A stretch of 64,000 bases of DNA from Corynebacterium liangguodongii (GTDB taxonomy: Bacteria; Actinomycetota; Actinomycetes; Mycobacteriales; Mycobacteriaceae), in the NCBI RefSeq assembly GCF_003070865.1, contig NZ_CP026948.1:930001-994000 (forward strand), in the 5' to 3' direction. Both the position numbers and the translations under genes were made by a program. Positions 28,497 through 40,292 of this stretch are shown piece after piece. The notes under the pieces are model-generated. The model saw only the letters and a program-made list of their open reading frames with translations, was not told the origin of the DNA and did no database searches. Position 1 is the stretch's first letter, and each line of letters begins with the position of its first letter.

Positions 28497-29714
28497 GTGG
28501 AAGGACTGAGAAACTTCTCGCTCGTCTCCGGCGACGCGAGCATTGCTATCTACGCCATCGCGGTTGTGACCTTGCTCGCCGCGCTCGTCCCGCCCAACCG
28601 CCGCACAGCCTGGGCGGGCGGGGCGAGCCTTGTGGTGGCCGCGGTGGTGATCTTCGGGCTCGAAGTGTGGCCGAAGCCCTTCCCGGACTCCGTGCCGTGG
28701 ATGATCTACGCCTCGGGCGCCGCCGCGGTCTTCATCGTGTTCTCCGCGATTGCCCAAAAAGGCCGACGCCTCGTGCTCGGGCTCGTCGCCGTCGTGGCGG
28801 TGGCCAACGCCTACCTCGTCTCCAACCTCGTCTACCAGCAGTACCCGACGGCGGGCTCGTTCTATCCGGTGCCGGTCGCCTCGAGCGTGAGCGTCGAGAA
28901 GTTCACGACACTGCGCCGCGCACCGTTGAACGACGGCCGCGAGGTCGCCGCCCTGGTCACGGTGCCGGCGGGCCCGATGCGCGACGCCGTGGCCTACGTC
29001 CCTCCCGCCTACTGGCGCAACCACGACCTCCCCGTCGTCGTGCTCATGGCCGGCAGCCCCGGCAGCCCGATGGACTGGTTTACCAAGGGCGACGCCGCCG
29101 AGGCGCTCGACGAGTACCAGGCCGCCCACAACGGAATCGCCCCGGTGGTCATCAGCGTCGACGCTACGGGTTCGGAGACAGGCAATCCGGCCTGCTCCGA
29201 TGGTCCCGAATACCAGGTGTTGACCTACCTCAGCGAGGACATCCCGCAGCTCATCCGGGATACCTTCCACGTCAACGAGGACCAGTCCACCTGGACGGTC
29301 GGGGGATTGAGCTACGGAGGCACGTGCGCACTGCAGGTTGTCACCAACCACCCGGAGGCCTACGGCACGTTCCTGGACTTCTCCGGCGAGGCGGAGCCGA
29401 ACGTGGGCAGCCACGACAAGACGGTGCAGCAGATCTTTGGCGGCAGCGAGGAAGATTTCCACAACGCTAACGCCGCGACGCTCCTCGCCAAGGCGCAGGG
29501 CACGCCGACCTACCGGGGCATTGCCGGGCGCTTCATCGCAGGGGAAGATGACCACATGTCCACAGCAGCCCTGCCTCACCTCAACGACCTCGCCCGCGCG
29601 GCGGGCATGGATACTACCTACGACACGGTGCCCGGGGCGCACAGCTACGGCGTGTGGCGCGTCGCGTGGCGCGATAGCCTCGATTTCGTTGCGCGGCGGG
29701 GAGGGATCGGATGA
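28497..29714 (+). CDS. membrane-anchored esterase upstream of aminoacyl-lipid synthase
   Basis: This 405-residue protein has four N-terminal hydrophobic segments (to about residue 120) followed by an esterase-D-like alpha/beta hydrolase domain. The nucleophile elbow is GLSYGGTCALQV, with SVDATGSETGNPACSDG before it and a histidine in PGAHSYGVWR. The catalytic domain should face outside. Its stop overlaps the next start as ATGA, so it is coupled to an MprF-like aminoacyl-lipid synthase. Hydrolysis or trimming of aminoacylated lipids is a plausible role (inference). The GTG start is 8 nt after TAGGTT. Confidence 0.8.
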   Translation: MEGLRNFSLVSGDASIAIYAIAVVTLLAALVPPNRRTAWAGGASLVVAAVVIFGLEVWPKPFPDSVPWMIYASGAAAVFIVFSAIAQKGRRLVLGLVAVVAVANAYLVSNLVYQQYPTAGSFYPVPVASSVSVEKFTTLRRAPLNDGREVAALVTVPAGPMRDAVAYVPPAYWRNHDLPVVVLMAGSPGSPMDWFTKGDAAEALDEYQAAHNGIAPVVISVDATGSETGNPACSDGPEYQVLTYLSEDIPQLIRDTFHVNEDQSTWTVGGLSYGGTCALQVVTNHPEAYGTFLDFSGEAEPNVGSHDKTVQQIFGGSEEDFHNANAATLLAKAQGTPTYRGIAGRFIAGEDDHMSTAALPHLNDLARAAGMDTTYDTVPGAHSYGVWRVAWRDSLDFVARRGGIG

Positions 29715-32137
29715 GTGCCTTAAAGAAGGCCGCGTTGAGGTTCCCCGCGAGCGTGGTGGCGCTCGCGGGGATGTGGGTGCTCTATGCGCTCTTTGGCCGC
29801 GGCGCCTACCACATTCTTGGGTACCACATCCTCGGCGAAGAAAACATCGCATCCTTCCTGACGTCTGGTCTGACCAGTTGGCACCCGGCCGGGATGGTCT
29901 ACGCCACCTTCGCGCTGGTGTGTTTCGCGGTGCCGGCCGAAATCTTGCTGGGCACCCGGCGCTTTATCGTCGCTGCGCTGGCCTCCCACGCCCTCGCGGT
30001 GCCCATCGGTGCCGTCCTCGCCGCGGCGGTTGAGCGGGCGGGATTCAACGAGTGGGGTGCAAACCTCGCAGCCGGTGCTTACCTGTCGCCGGTGGCGTGG
30101 ATCTTTGGCCCGCTCGCGTTTGCCACATCCACGATGGGCGTGTTGTGGCGCCGCCGCCTGCGCCTCATCATGGTCGTGCTCACAGGCACGTTGGTTCTCT
30201 ACAGCGGCTCGCTTGTCGACGTCATCGCGCTCAGCGCCGTCGTACTCGGGTGGGCCGGTGGGAGCTTGGTCCACCGGGAAAGCATCCAACGAGTGCGTGT
30301 CTCCCTGCGCGAGGCCCGCGTGCTTATCGCAACCCTTTTCGCCGTGGTGAGCGCGGGCCCCGTTCTCGCTGCGCTCAACCCCCAGGCAAGTGGCCCGTTC
30401 GCACAGGTGAGCCAGCTCATGTGGGAGCCCGCGGTGGCGGCCAACGAGATCCAGGCGCGCTGCGTCGATGTCGAGTCCACCGCGTGCCGCGAGGCGCTGC
30501 TCATCAACCAACAAGACGGGCTGGGTCCCTTCCTACTCAACATGGCCCCGCTGGCACTGGCACTCGTCATCGCCTTCGGCCTCGTGCGCGGGCGGAGGGT
30601 GGCCTGGGTGCTCGCTATCCTCAGCGCGGCAGGCTCGCTGGTCATCATCTTCGCCCAGGTGGGCGGCCCGACGGCGGACGTGCTCAGGGCTGTCAACGTC
30701 GTTCTCGTCATCTTGCCGTGGCTGATCGTGCTCGCCGTTCTGGCGGCAACCAGGGCGTTTTTCCGGGTCGCTTCGAGCCTGCGCCCCGCCATCGTGGGCA
30801 CGGCAGGCGCGCTGGTGGTGTGCACGATCGTGTGGGTCGCAGGTGCGCTGGCCAACCCCGGCTTCCTCTGGCCGCCGAGCCTCGGAGAGGCGCTGCTGGA
30901 GGCCCCGGCCCGCTTCCTGCCGCCCGCCGCTGCGGTGCTGCTGCCTACGCACGTCATCCCGCAGCGCTTCCTCGCGTGGGTGCTCTACGAGTGGGTCGGC
31001 ATCGCCTTTTGGGCCGCGGCTCTCTTCTTCCTGCACCGGGCGCTCACCTCGGCGCCCTCCCCGGCGGCGGAGACGGAGCGGCAGCGGGCGCAGGAGATCC
31101 TCACCCGCGGCACAGGGGATCACCTCGCCTGGATGGGGCTGTGGGGCGGCAACCGCTACTTCTTCGCCGGCGGGGGAGAAGGCTACGTGGCGTTTCGGGT
31201 GGTGCGCAACGTCGCGGTGACGGTCGGTGGGCCCGTGTACACGGAGGCTTCTACGCGTGACGACGTCGCAGATGCCTTCGAGGCGTACTGCGCGGAGCAG
31301 GGCTGGAGAGTGGCGTGGTACTCGGTGGCGGAGGACTTCTCCCGCACCGGGTTCCGCCGCGTCCACGTGGCCGAGGAGTCCCTGCTCTACACCGACAACA
31401 TCGAGTTTAAGGGCAAGAAGTTCCAAAACATCCGCACTGCCCGCAATCGCGCGGGTAAGGAGGGCGTGCGCGCGGTGTGGACGACCTGGGCGGAGCTCGA
31501 CGTGGAGATGCGGGAGAAGGTCTTCGCGCTTTCTGAACAGTGGGTGGCAGACAAGGCGCTACCGGAGATGGGCTTTACCTTGGGCGGTGTCGACGAGCTG
31601 GCGGTCGAGGGGACGAAGCTCCTGCTCGCCGTCGGCGACGACGGCCGCCTCCACGGGGTGACCAGCTGGTTGCCGGTCTACGAGGGCGGGCAGTGTGTCG
31701 GCTACACCCTCGATTTCATGCGCCGCGACACGGCGGGCTTCCGCCCCACGGTGGAGTTCCTGCTCGCCGAGGCCGCCGCGATCGCCGCCGCGGAGGGCAA
31801 AGAGTGGGTCTCGCTCTCGGGGGCACCGCTGGCGCGCACGAGCGAGCCGGACTCGCTGCTCGAGGTGCTGCTGGATCGCACCGGGGCGCGTATCGAACCG
31901 CTCTACGGGTTCCGCTCGCTGGCGGCGTCGAAGTATAAGTTCCACCCCACGCACTCGGGCTGGTACCTCGCCTACGATGACGAGCTCGCGCTCGGCGCGA
32001 TCGCGCTCGCGGTGGTGAGCTGCTACCTGCCCACCATGCGTCCGTCCGATTACGCCGGGGTGGTTAGGGAGTTTCTAGCGCGGCGGGATCGTGACGAGCC
32101 CGAGTTGCCAGGGCCCGCGCCCACTCCTCGCCCTTGA
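29711..32137 (+). CDS. MprF-like bifunctional aminoacyl-lipid synthase/flippase
   Basis: The 808-residue product has an N-terminal half with about 12 hydrophobic segments and a soluble C-terminal domain from about residue 465. This domain matches the DUF2156/MprF catalytic domain: GDHLAWMGLWGGNRYFF, KGKKFQNIRTARNRAGKEG and YTLDFMRRDTAGFRPTVEFL. Such enzymes move an amino acid (Lys or Ala) from tRNA to phosphatidylglycerol or diacylglycerol; C. glutamicum makes alanylated versions of both. The amino acid and lipid used here cannot be read from sequence. Its last 74 nt overlap the convergent gene. Confidence 0.88.
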   Translation: MSALKKAALRFPASVVALAGMWVLYALFGRGAYHILGYHILGEENIASFLTSGLTSWHPAGMVYATFALVCFAVPAEILLGTRRFIVAALASHALAVPIGAVLAAAVERAGFNEWGANLAAGAYLSPVAWIFGPLAFATSTMGVLWRRRLRLIMVVLTGTLVLYSGSLVDVIALSAVVLGWAGGSLVHRESIQRVRVSLREARVLIATLFAVVSAGPVLAALNPQASGPFAQVSQLMWEPAVAANEIQARCVDVESTACREALLINQQDGLGPFLLNMAPLALALVIAFGLVRGRRVAWVLAILSAAGSLVIIFAQVGGPTADVLRAVNVVLVILPWLIVLAVLAATRAFFRVASSLRPAIVGTAGALVVCTIVWVAGALANPGFLWPPSLGEALLEAPARFLPPAAAVLLPTHVIPQRFLAWVLYEWVGIAFWAAALFFLHRALTSAPSPAAETERQRAQEILTRGTGDHLAWMGLWGGNRYFFAGGGEGYVAFRVVRNVAVTVGGPVYTEASTRDDVADAFEAYCAEQGWRVAWYSVAEDFSRTGFRRVHVAEESLLYTDNIEFKGKKFQNIRTARNRAGKEGVRAVWTTWAELDVEMREKVFALSEQWVADKALPEMGFTLGGVDELAVEGTKLLLAVGDDGRLHGVTSWLPVYEGGQCVGYTLDFMRRDTAGFRPTVEFLLAEAAAIAAAEGKEWVSLSGAPLARTSEPDSLLEVLLDRTGARIEPLYGFRSLAASKYKFHPTHSGWYLAYDDELALGAIALAVVSCYLPTMRPSDYAGVVREFLARRDRDEPELPGPAPTPRP

Positions 32138-32864
32138 ACTGGGCGGGCACCGCGCCAGCGAGCAGCGCGCGGGTGAGGCGCGGGGAGGCCTCGAGCGCGG
32201 TGTTCGCGCCGATGAGCACGATGTTGCCGTAGCGCCGACCCTTGAGCATCGGCGGGTCCGCGATCGCCGCGACGTGCGGCCACACCTCGCACATCCCCGC
32301 GAGCTCTTCCTTGGCTTCTTTCAGGTCGGCGTGCGAGCCGCAGTTGGCGATGTAGACGCCGAGCTCGCTTAACGACGCCCGCGCCGCCGCAAAGAACTCC
32401 ACCGTGGTCAGGTTGTAGGGAGTCTTTGCCTCGGCGAAGACGTCGCGAATGATGACGTCGCGCGTGCCAGGTGCAAATCCCTCGGTCTCGGTGCGGGCGT
32501 CGCCCACGCGGATTTTCACCGCGGGGGCGCGGGGGACGTCGAAAAGCTTGCGCGCCAACACTGCGAGTTCGCCGTCGATTTCCACCACCGTGTTGCGGCT
32601 GCCCGGCCACGCGTGGGCGAAGTAGCGGGGGAGAGAGCATGCGCCGCCGCCGAGGTGAGTCAGCCGCGGCTTCTCCCAGCGCTTCTGGTTGTCAAGGAAG
32701 TCAGCGATCCAGCGCATGTACTCGAAATCGAGGCGCTCCGGCTCGCCCGGCACGATGGAGGAGCTGGGCACGCCGTTAATCAGCAGGGTGAGCGATCCGT
32801 CGTGTTCGGCGATCACCTCGGCGATGCCGTAGTCGATCTCGAACGTCTGGCTTTTTGGGGGCAT
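32064..32864 (-). CDS. spermidine-synthase-like methyltransferase-fold protein
   Basis: The 266-residue product has a Rossmann core: [35 protein letters not shown], and [19 protein letters not shown]. The acidic EIDGEL after strand 2 and RDVF resemble polyamine synthases, but the aminopropyltransferase D-x-x-D of true SpeE is not clear, so polyamine synthesis is unproven. Such stand-alone proteins are common in corynebacteria and may be fused to a transporter in other bacteria. It is probably leaderless (TACCCT, complement of 32873-32878, 8 nt) and divergent from mnmA. Confidence 0.78.
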   Translation of the reverse strand: MPPKSQTFEIDYGIAEVIAEHDGSLTLLINGVPSSSIVPGEPERLDFEYMRWIADFLDNQKRWEKPRLTHLGGGACSLPRYFAHAWPGSRNTVVEIDGELAVLARKLFDVPRAPAVKIRVGDARTETEGFAPGTRDVIIRDVFAEAKTPYNLTTVEFFAAARASLSELGVYIANCGSHADLKEAKEELAGMCEVWPHVAAIADPPMLKGRRYGNIVLIGANTALEASPRLTRALLAGAVPAQFKGEEWARALATRARHDPAALETP

Positions 32865-32872
32865 GGGAGGTC

Positions 32873-32882
32873 AGGGTACACT
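32873..32882. promoter_or_regulatory. overlapping divergent -10 elements (spermidine-synthase-like gene / mnmA)
   Basis: Minus-strand TACCCT (32878-32873) is 8 nt before ATG 32864. Plus-strand TACACT (32877-32882) is 7 nt before ATG 32890. The two share the TA at 32877-32878. Confidence 0.6.
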
Positions 32883-32889
32883 CCCGGGC

Positions 32890-33969
32890 ATGCGGGTCTT
32901 GGCGGCGATGAGTGGCGGAGTGGATAGTTCAGTGGCGGCGGCACGCCTCGTCGAGGCCGGGCATGACGTCGTCGGCGTCCACCTCGCGCTCTCCCGCGAC
33001 CCCCAGGCCACCCGTGAGTCCGCCCGCGGCTGCTGCTCGCTGGAGGATTCCGCCGACGCGCGCCGGGTCTGCGACAAGCTCGGCATCCCCTTCTACGTCT
33101 GGGACTTCTCTGACCGCTTCAAAGAGGAGGTCATTGACAACTTTGTGTGGTCCTACGAGCACGGCGAGACCCCGAACCCGTGCCTGCGCTGCAACGAGAA
33201 GATCAAGTTCGCGGCCCTCCTCGACCGCGCGCTGGCGCTCGGTTTCGACGCGCTTGCCACCGGCCACTACGCCATCCTCGACGCCGAGGGCAACCTGCGT
33301 CGCAGCGCTGACCCCCTCAAAGACCAGTCCTACGTGCTCGGCGTGCTCACCCGCGCCGAGCTCGACCACTGCATCTTCCCGGTCGGCGACACGGAAAAGC
33401 CCAAGATTCGCGAAGAGGCCAAGAGGCACGGCTTTTCGACGGCCACAAAGCCCGACTCCTACGACATCTGCTTCATCCCGGACGGCAACACCCAGGCGTT
33501 CCTGGGAAAGTCGATAGGCATGCGCCCCGGCATGATCGTGGATAGTGACGGCACGGAGCTTAAAAGACACGACGGAGCCTTCCAGTACACGATCGGCCAG
33601 CGCCGCGGGCTCAACCTTGGCGTCCCCGCCGCTGACGGACAGCCTCGCTACGTCACCGACATCGACGCCGCAACCGGCGTGGTCACCGTCGGCCCGCGCT
33701 CGGCGTTGACCGTGCGCGAGATCCGCGCCGACCGGCTCAAGGTTTTGCACCCGGCGATGACCGGCACCTTCGAGGCCAACGTGCAGATCCGGGCGCACGG
33801 CGGGGTGGTGCCCTGCGTGGCCACAGTGTCGGGCGATGAGGTGGCGCTGTCGTTGCGCGAGCCGCTGGAGGGCGTGGCCCGCGGACAGGCAGCCGTGCTC
33901 TACCTGCCTGATCCGGATGGGCTTGGCGATGTCGTCCTCGGCTCCGGCACCATCTGCGCGACGGCGTAG
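32890..33969 (+). CDS. mnmA: tRNA-specific 2-thiouridylase MnmA
   Basis: The 359-residue enzyme inserts sulfur at U34 of Lys, Glu and Gln tRNAs. It has the PP-loop [16 protein letters not shown], the catalytic Cys in [23 protein letters not shown] (second Cys), and [15 protein letters not shown] 32890 lies 7 nt after TACACT. The sulfur donor is likely the IscS-type enzyme encoded upstream in the window. The conserved neighbourhood iscS-mnmA-MetE-like-ligA resembles that of mycobacteria. Confidence 0.95.
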   Translation: MRVLAAMSGGVDSSVAAARLVEAGHDVVGVHLALSRDPQATRESARGCCSLEDSADARRVCDKLGIPFYVWDFSDRFKEEVIDNFVWSYEHGETPNPCLRCNEKIKFAALLDRALALGFDALATGHYAILDAEGNLRRSADPLKDQSYVLGVLTRAELDHCIFPVGDTEKPKIREEAKRHGFSTATKPDSYDICFIPDGNTQAFLGKSIGMRPGMIVDSDGTELKRHDGAFQYTIGQRRGLNLGVPAADGQPRYVTDIDAATGVVTVGPRSALTVREIRADRLKVLHPAMTGTFEANVQIRAHGGVVPCVATVSGDEVALSLREPLEGVARGQAAVLYLPDPDGLGDVVLGSGTICATA

Positions 33970-34067
33970 GGCCCTCGGCTCCCGCCAACCGCGGGTGTTC
34001 AAACACGAGCATTGGGACGTTTCGGGGCGATTTCAGCCGAGTACTCGTCTGTGGATACACGGTTGTT

Positions 34068-34099
34068 CGTAGGGGGAGCACCCCGAGGCGCCCCCACGA
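34068..34099. repeat. imperfect inverted repeat downstream of mnmA
   Basis: CGT-A-GGGGG-A-GC pairs with GC-G-CCCCC-ACG around an 8-nt loop, with one bulge and one mismatch. No T tract follows on either strand, so it is not a standard intrinsic terminator. The rest of the 260-nt gap (33970-34229) contains only a candidate -10, TAGAAT (34192-34197), for the next gene. Confidence 0.55.
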
Positions 34100-34229
34100 C
34101 TTCTACCTCAACTCGGACGCCTCAACTGGCGGTTGCTCACCCTCAACCCGCGGCATGTTCGGGGTATCCGGGTTGAGGCGGAGAAGCGCCATAGAATCGG
34201 ACGCATCCCCTCGACACGAAGGAGCAATC

Positions 34230-35075
34230 GTGACTGCATTCGGCCTCGGAGAGATGCCCGGCACCGATCTGGCCAAGGCCGCCGAGATCGTGCTGGGGGA
34301 GAGCCCCACCCCGCACCTGCCGCAGCTGCCCGAGCGGGGATTAGGCTCGGACCTCATCGGGCGCACCGCTGCGCTGCTGGACATCCCCATCGACCGCGGC
34401 CCGCGCGGGTGGCGAGTGGCCACGCGGCACCGCGGCGCCAGGGATCAGATGGCGCGCGACTTAGACCGCCTCGAGGAGCTCTGGGCGGGGAAGGTTGAGG
34501 AGATAAAGGTCCAGCTCGTCGGCCCGTGGACGCTGGCGGCGCGGATCGAGATGGCAAACGGCCACCGCATCATCACCGACCCGGGCGCGCTGCGCGATGT
34601 CACCGATGCGTTGATGGATGCGGTCCGGGCGCACAGAGAAGACGTCGAGAAGCGATGCGCCGCGCGCACGATCTTGCAGCTCGACGAGCCTGCGCTGCCC
34701 GAGATCATGGCTGGCGAGCTCAAGGGCGCGACGGACTACGAGGAGATCCGCGCCGTACCCGAGCCCGAGGAGCGGCTTTCGCTTTTCGACGCCCACCTGC
34801 TCCACACCGAAGCACTAGTAAACGCGCCGTGGCTCACCGTGGACATCGCCGCGCTCGACGGGGCGGGCAAGGACAGGGTGGCGGCGCTCATAGAGGCAGG
34901 CACCCGGCTGGCGATCGCGCCGCAGCAGCCGAAGCAGGTGTGGGCCTTCCTCGACGAGCTGCAGATCGACCCGGCCGTCGTGGGGCTCGACGTGTGGGCG
35001 CGCCCGGCGGCGACGCTGAGAGAGGCGGCGGAGAACTACCGGGAGGCGCGCGGCATGTGGGAGGGGCTGGGCTAG
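34230..35075 (+). CDS. MetE-like protein lacking the zinc ligands
   Basis: The 281-residue product resembles the C-terminal barrel of cobalamin-independent methionine synthase (LVGPWTLAARIEMANGHRI, TILQLDEPALPEIMAGEL, GLDVWARPAATLREAAENY). The whole protein has a single Cys, in EKRCAARTI, and lacks the HxC-plus-Cys zinc site needed to activate homocysteine, so methionine synthesis is unlikely. The same kind of protein sits between mnmA and ligA in mycobacteria; its function is unknown. GTG 34230 follows AAGGAG with 5-nt spacing. Confidence 0.8.
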   Translation: MTAFGLGEMPGTDLAKAAEIVLGESPTPHLPQLPERGLGSDLIGRTAALLDIPIDRGPRGWRVATRHRGARDQMARDLDRLEELWAGKVEEIKVQLVGPWTLAARIEMANGHRIITDPGALRDVTDALMDAVRAHREDVEKRCAARTILQLDEPALPEIMAGELKGATDYEEIRAVPEPEERLSLFDAHLLHTEALVNAPWLTVDIAALDGAGKDRVAALIEAGTRLAIAPQQPKQVWAFLDELQIDPAVVGLDVWARPAATLREAAENYREARGMWEGLG

Positions 35076-35078
35076 GGC

Positions 35079-38032
<2,954 letters not shown>

Positions 38033-38033
38033 G

Positions 38034-39044
38034 CTAGCTAGCGCTCCTCGTGTGTGACCTCAACAGTTCGAGCCCGAGGCTGTCGACCCAGGCGGCCGTA
38101 TCGTTAGCGACGAAAGCAGCCTCGCCTGGCGCGTCCGGTGACCAGACGAGCATCGTCCGAAAGCCCCCGGTCGCGCCGTTGTGGTAGGGGTAATCCGTCC
38201 CGTCCGCCGGCGCTTCCGCCCACCCGTATTCCGGGCGTCCGTGGCGCGCGACCCATTCGACGTAGCGGGCCATATCCGCCGCAGTCGAGCGGATCGCGCC
38301 CGCGGGGGCGTAGCCGTCCATCACCCATGGCTCGGCTCTGTGCCCGGTGCTGCCGAGCCCGCGCGTCAAGCCCTCAGGGTGATCAGGCAGGTGCGTGTGT
38401 TCCATCCCCGCTGGGGCGAAAATCTTCCGCTCTAGCAGCTCGGAGTAGGGCATCCCGGCGCTTTTCGCCAGCAGTTGACCGAGCAGGGCGTGACCGTAGT
38501 TGGAGTAGTGCTCCTCGCCGCGCCCGTTGAGTTCGGCCGTGCGCGCGATGTCGAAGATATCCTCGGGCGTTACGTCTGCGTAGGGGTTGCTCAGCGTAAA
38601 CGTTGCGCTCATGAGGTTGGAAAAAGAAACCCCCGGCAATCGTGAAAGGCCCGAGGTGTGGTTGACCAGCTCTTCCATGGTGACGTTTTCGATGGGAGCG
38701 CCGGGGACGTCGATAATCTCGCCCACCGTCGTATCCAGGCCGATCGTGCCCTCCTCGATCTGCTGGCGCAGCAGCTCCGCGTTGAAGGTCTTCGTGATCG
38801 ACCCGATCTCGAACTCGGTGTTTTCGTCCGCGCCGAGGCCGCCATAGCGGACCTCGCCGTCGGTGTAGACGAAGGCCGCGAGGTTGTGGTGGCCCCGCTC
38901 TGCGTGCTCTTGGAGCACGGCAGTGATCTCCGGGTCGCCGGTGGGATCGTTGCTCAGGAAGATCGGGCGGGGGCCGATGAGGACGAGCCCCGCGAGAGTG
39001 ATTGCCGCCACGAGGGCTCCGGCGATAATCGGCGTACGCAGCAT
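38034..39044 (-). CDS. beta-lactamase-fold serine hydrolase (class C/PBP-like)
   Basis: The 336-residue product has an N-terminal signal anchor (PIIAGALVAAITLAGLVLIG) and a class-C-type hydrolase domain: SxxK in EIGSITKTFNAE, YxN in EEHYSNYGHALL, and HNG in YPYHNGATGGF. It may hydrolyse beta-lactams, D-amino-acid peptides or other esters; the class cannot be settled. Its start overlaps the stop of the regulator gene by one base. The operon regulator - hydrolase - small membrane protein suggests inducible envelope function. Confidence 0.85.
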   Translation of the reverse strand: MLRTPIIAGALVAAITLAGLVLIGPRPIFLSNDPTGDPEITAVLQEHAERGHHNLAAFVYTDGEVRYGGLGADENTEFEIGSITKTFNAELLRQQIEEGTIGLDTTVGEIIDVPGAPIENVTMEELVNHTSGLSRLPGVSFSNLMSATFTLSNPYADVTPEDIFDIARTAELNGRGEEHYSNYGHALLGQLLAKSAGMPYSELLERKIFAPAGMEHTHLPDHPEGLTRGLGSTGHRAEPWVMDGYAPAGAIRSTAADMARYVEWVARHGRPEYGWAEAPADGTDYPYHNGATGGFRTMLVWSPDAPGEAAFVANDTAAWVDSLGLELLRSHTRSAS

Positions 39045-39535
39045 TAGTGTGCCTCGCTTGCGGTGATGATGGTCATGAGGGGGACGATGCGCCCCGGGGG
39101 GATCGTGTACCCGCCGTCGCGCTTTGCCACCCAGCCCGCGGCGTGGAGAGCATTCATGTGGTGGTAGGCGGTGCCCGCGGAGGAAACGATGCCTTCGGCG
39201 ACGAGCTCGGGCACGGAAGCCGGGGAGGCGAGCAGGCGGCGCAGGATCTCGCCGCGCAGTGGGTGGGCGAGGGCGGAGAGGCGCTCGATCTCGTTCTCCC
39301 AGGGGCTGTCGGTGACCCAATGGGTTGGTCTGGCCCATTCATATTCGTAGTGGCCAAGTCCTGTATCGACCACGCCGCCGAAGGTGACGGCGCCGTCTGC
39401 AAGGTCGTCGTTACGCTTGATCGCCTCGGTGAGTACGAATGCAGGGGGTTGTTGGCCTGTGGGATGGGTGTGGGCTTCGAGGCGGGCAACCCGACGTTCG
39501 AGATCGGCGATGCGTGCTGTCTCAGTGCGTGTCAC
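39044..39535 (-). CDS. ArsR/winged-helix transcriptional regulator
   Basis: The 163-residue product has an N-terminal coiled segment (ADLERRVARLEAH), then a winged-helix domain: IERLSALAHPLRGEILRRLL, VPELVAEGIVSSAGTAYHHM, LHAAGWVAKRDGGY, the typical ArsR layout with helix-turn-helix. No metal-binding cysteines are present, so it probably senses another signal. It is the first gene of the hydrolase operon. A perfect 8-bp-arm palindrome begins directly upstream of its GTG and is the obvious operator for it or for the divergent TetR protein. Confidence 0.82.
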   Translation of the reverse strand: MTRTETARIADLERRVARLEAHTHPTGQQPPAFVLTEAIKRNDDLADGAVTFGGVVDTGLGHYEYEWARPTHWVTDSPWENEIERLSALAHPLRGEILRRLLASPASVPELVAEGIVSSAGTAYHHMNALHAAGWVAKRDGGYTIPPGRIVPLMTIITASEAH

Positions 39536-39565
39536 AAATTCTAAAATACCATAATCGTAGAATTT
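39536..39565. promoter_or_regulatory. palindromic operator between ArsR and TetR genes
   Basis: AAATTCTA (39536-39543) and TAGAATTT (39558-39565) are exact inverted repeats separated by 14 nt. The site fills the 53-nt divergent intergenic region and includes TAGAAT, which can serve as a -10 in either direction. Confidence 0.65.
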
Positions 39566-39588
39566 TGTTGGCGGGGTACCACAACCCT

Positions 39589-40151
39589 ATGGCTGGCGTT
39601 GCGGGAAAGGGAGGTCCCAGGGGCGACATTTCTGCGGAGAAGCTGTTCGCTGCAGCGGAGAAACTTATCGCGCGCCATGGGCCCGGCGCGTTAACGCAGC
39701 GGCGCATCGCACAGCAGGCCGGTGTGAGCCCCAACGCGCTCTACACCTACGTCGCGGACCTGGAGGAGATTCGGATTGAGCTCGGCGACCGGTTCTCGGG
39801 CGCGATCGATACCGAGCTTTTACTCATCGGCGACCCATCTGCGGCGTTGATCCAGTTTCTGCGGCACGTGCAAAAACTGTTCACCGACAGCCCGGAGCAT
39901 GCGCAGCTGCTTGCACAGCAGCGCATTGCGGGCCCAACGCTTTACACATCAACGAGGACCTGCTGGCGTTTTTCCATGACAGGGTCGGTCACACAGCCTC
40001 AGCCGCGGCCGGTATCACCGCGTTGCTGACCGAATGGGTCTACGGCCATGCGATGATCTCCGCCGACGAGGTCACACCCGGGTTCGCTCGGGCGCTGAGA
40101 CGCCAGGAGATGGCGACGTATCCGCCGACCGCCGCGATGTTGGCCGGGGAG
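39589..40151 (+). pseudogene. TetR-family regulator gene with a frameshift
   Basis: From ATG 39589 the product starts as a good TetR helix-turn-helix (FAAAEKLIARHGPGALTQRR, IAQQAGVSPNALYTYVADLE) and continues to QRIAGP. At the CCC at 39933-39935 the homologous frame shifts: adding one base gives GP-NALHINEDLLAFFHDRVGHTA, then WVYGHAMISADEVTPGFA, a typical effector domain. As written, the first frame ends at 40029 with nonsense (WRFSMTGSVTQ). The restored end is approximate, because that frame meets no stop near a normal TetR length. It may be decayed or contain a sequencing error. Confidence 0.72.
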
Positions 40152-40270
40152 AGCAGCGAGACTGCAACCGCGAGAAGCGCCGGGAGCCACCGGGCGACGA
40201 TGACGTACCAGTTGGCGATGGCGATACTCGCCGCGACAAAGATCACACACACGGCGGAAATGGCCACCAT
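40040..40270 (-). CDS. small predicted membrane protein (uncertain)
   Basis: A 76-residue product with two hydrophobic helices (MVAISAVCVIFVAASIAIAN and WLPALLAVAVSLLSPANIAA) and GC-rich third positions suggests a real gene. It starts 22 nt after the ACT-domain gene on the same strand. There is no clear ribosome site, and its 3' half lies antisense to the TetR effector region, so one of the two readings may be accidental. Confidence 0.45.
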   Translation of the reverse strand: MVAISAVCVIFVAASIAIANWYVIVARWLPALLAVAVSLLSPANIAAVGGYVAISWRLSARANPGVTSSAEIIAWP

Positions 40271-40292
40271 GAACGGCCGCGGAGGTGGCAAT

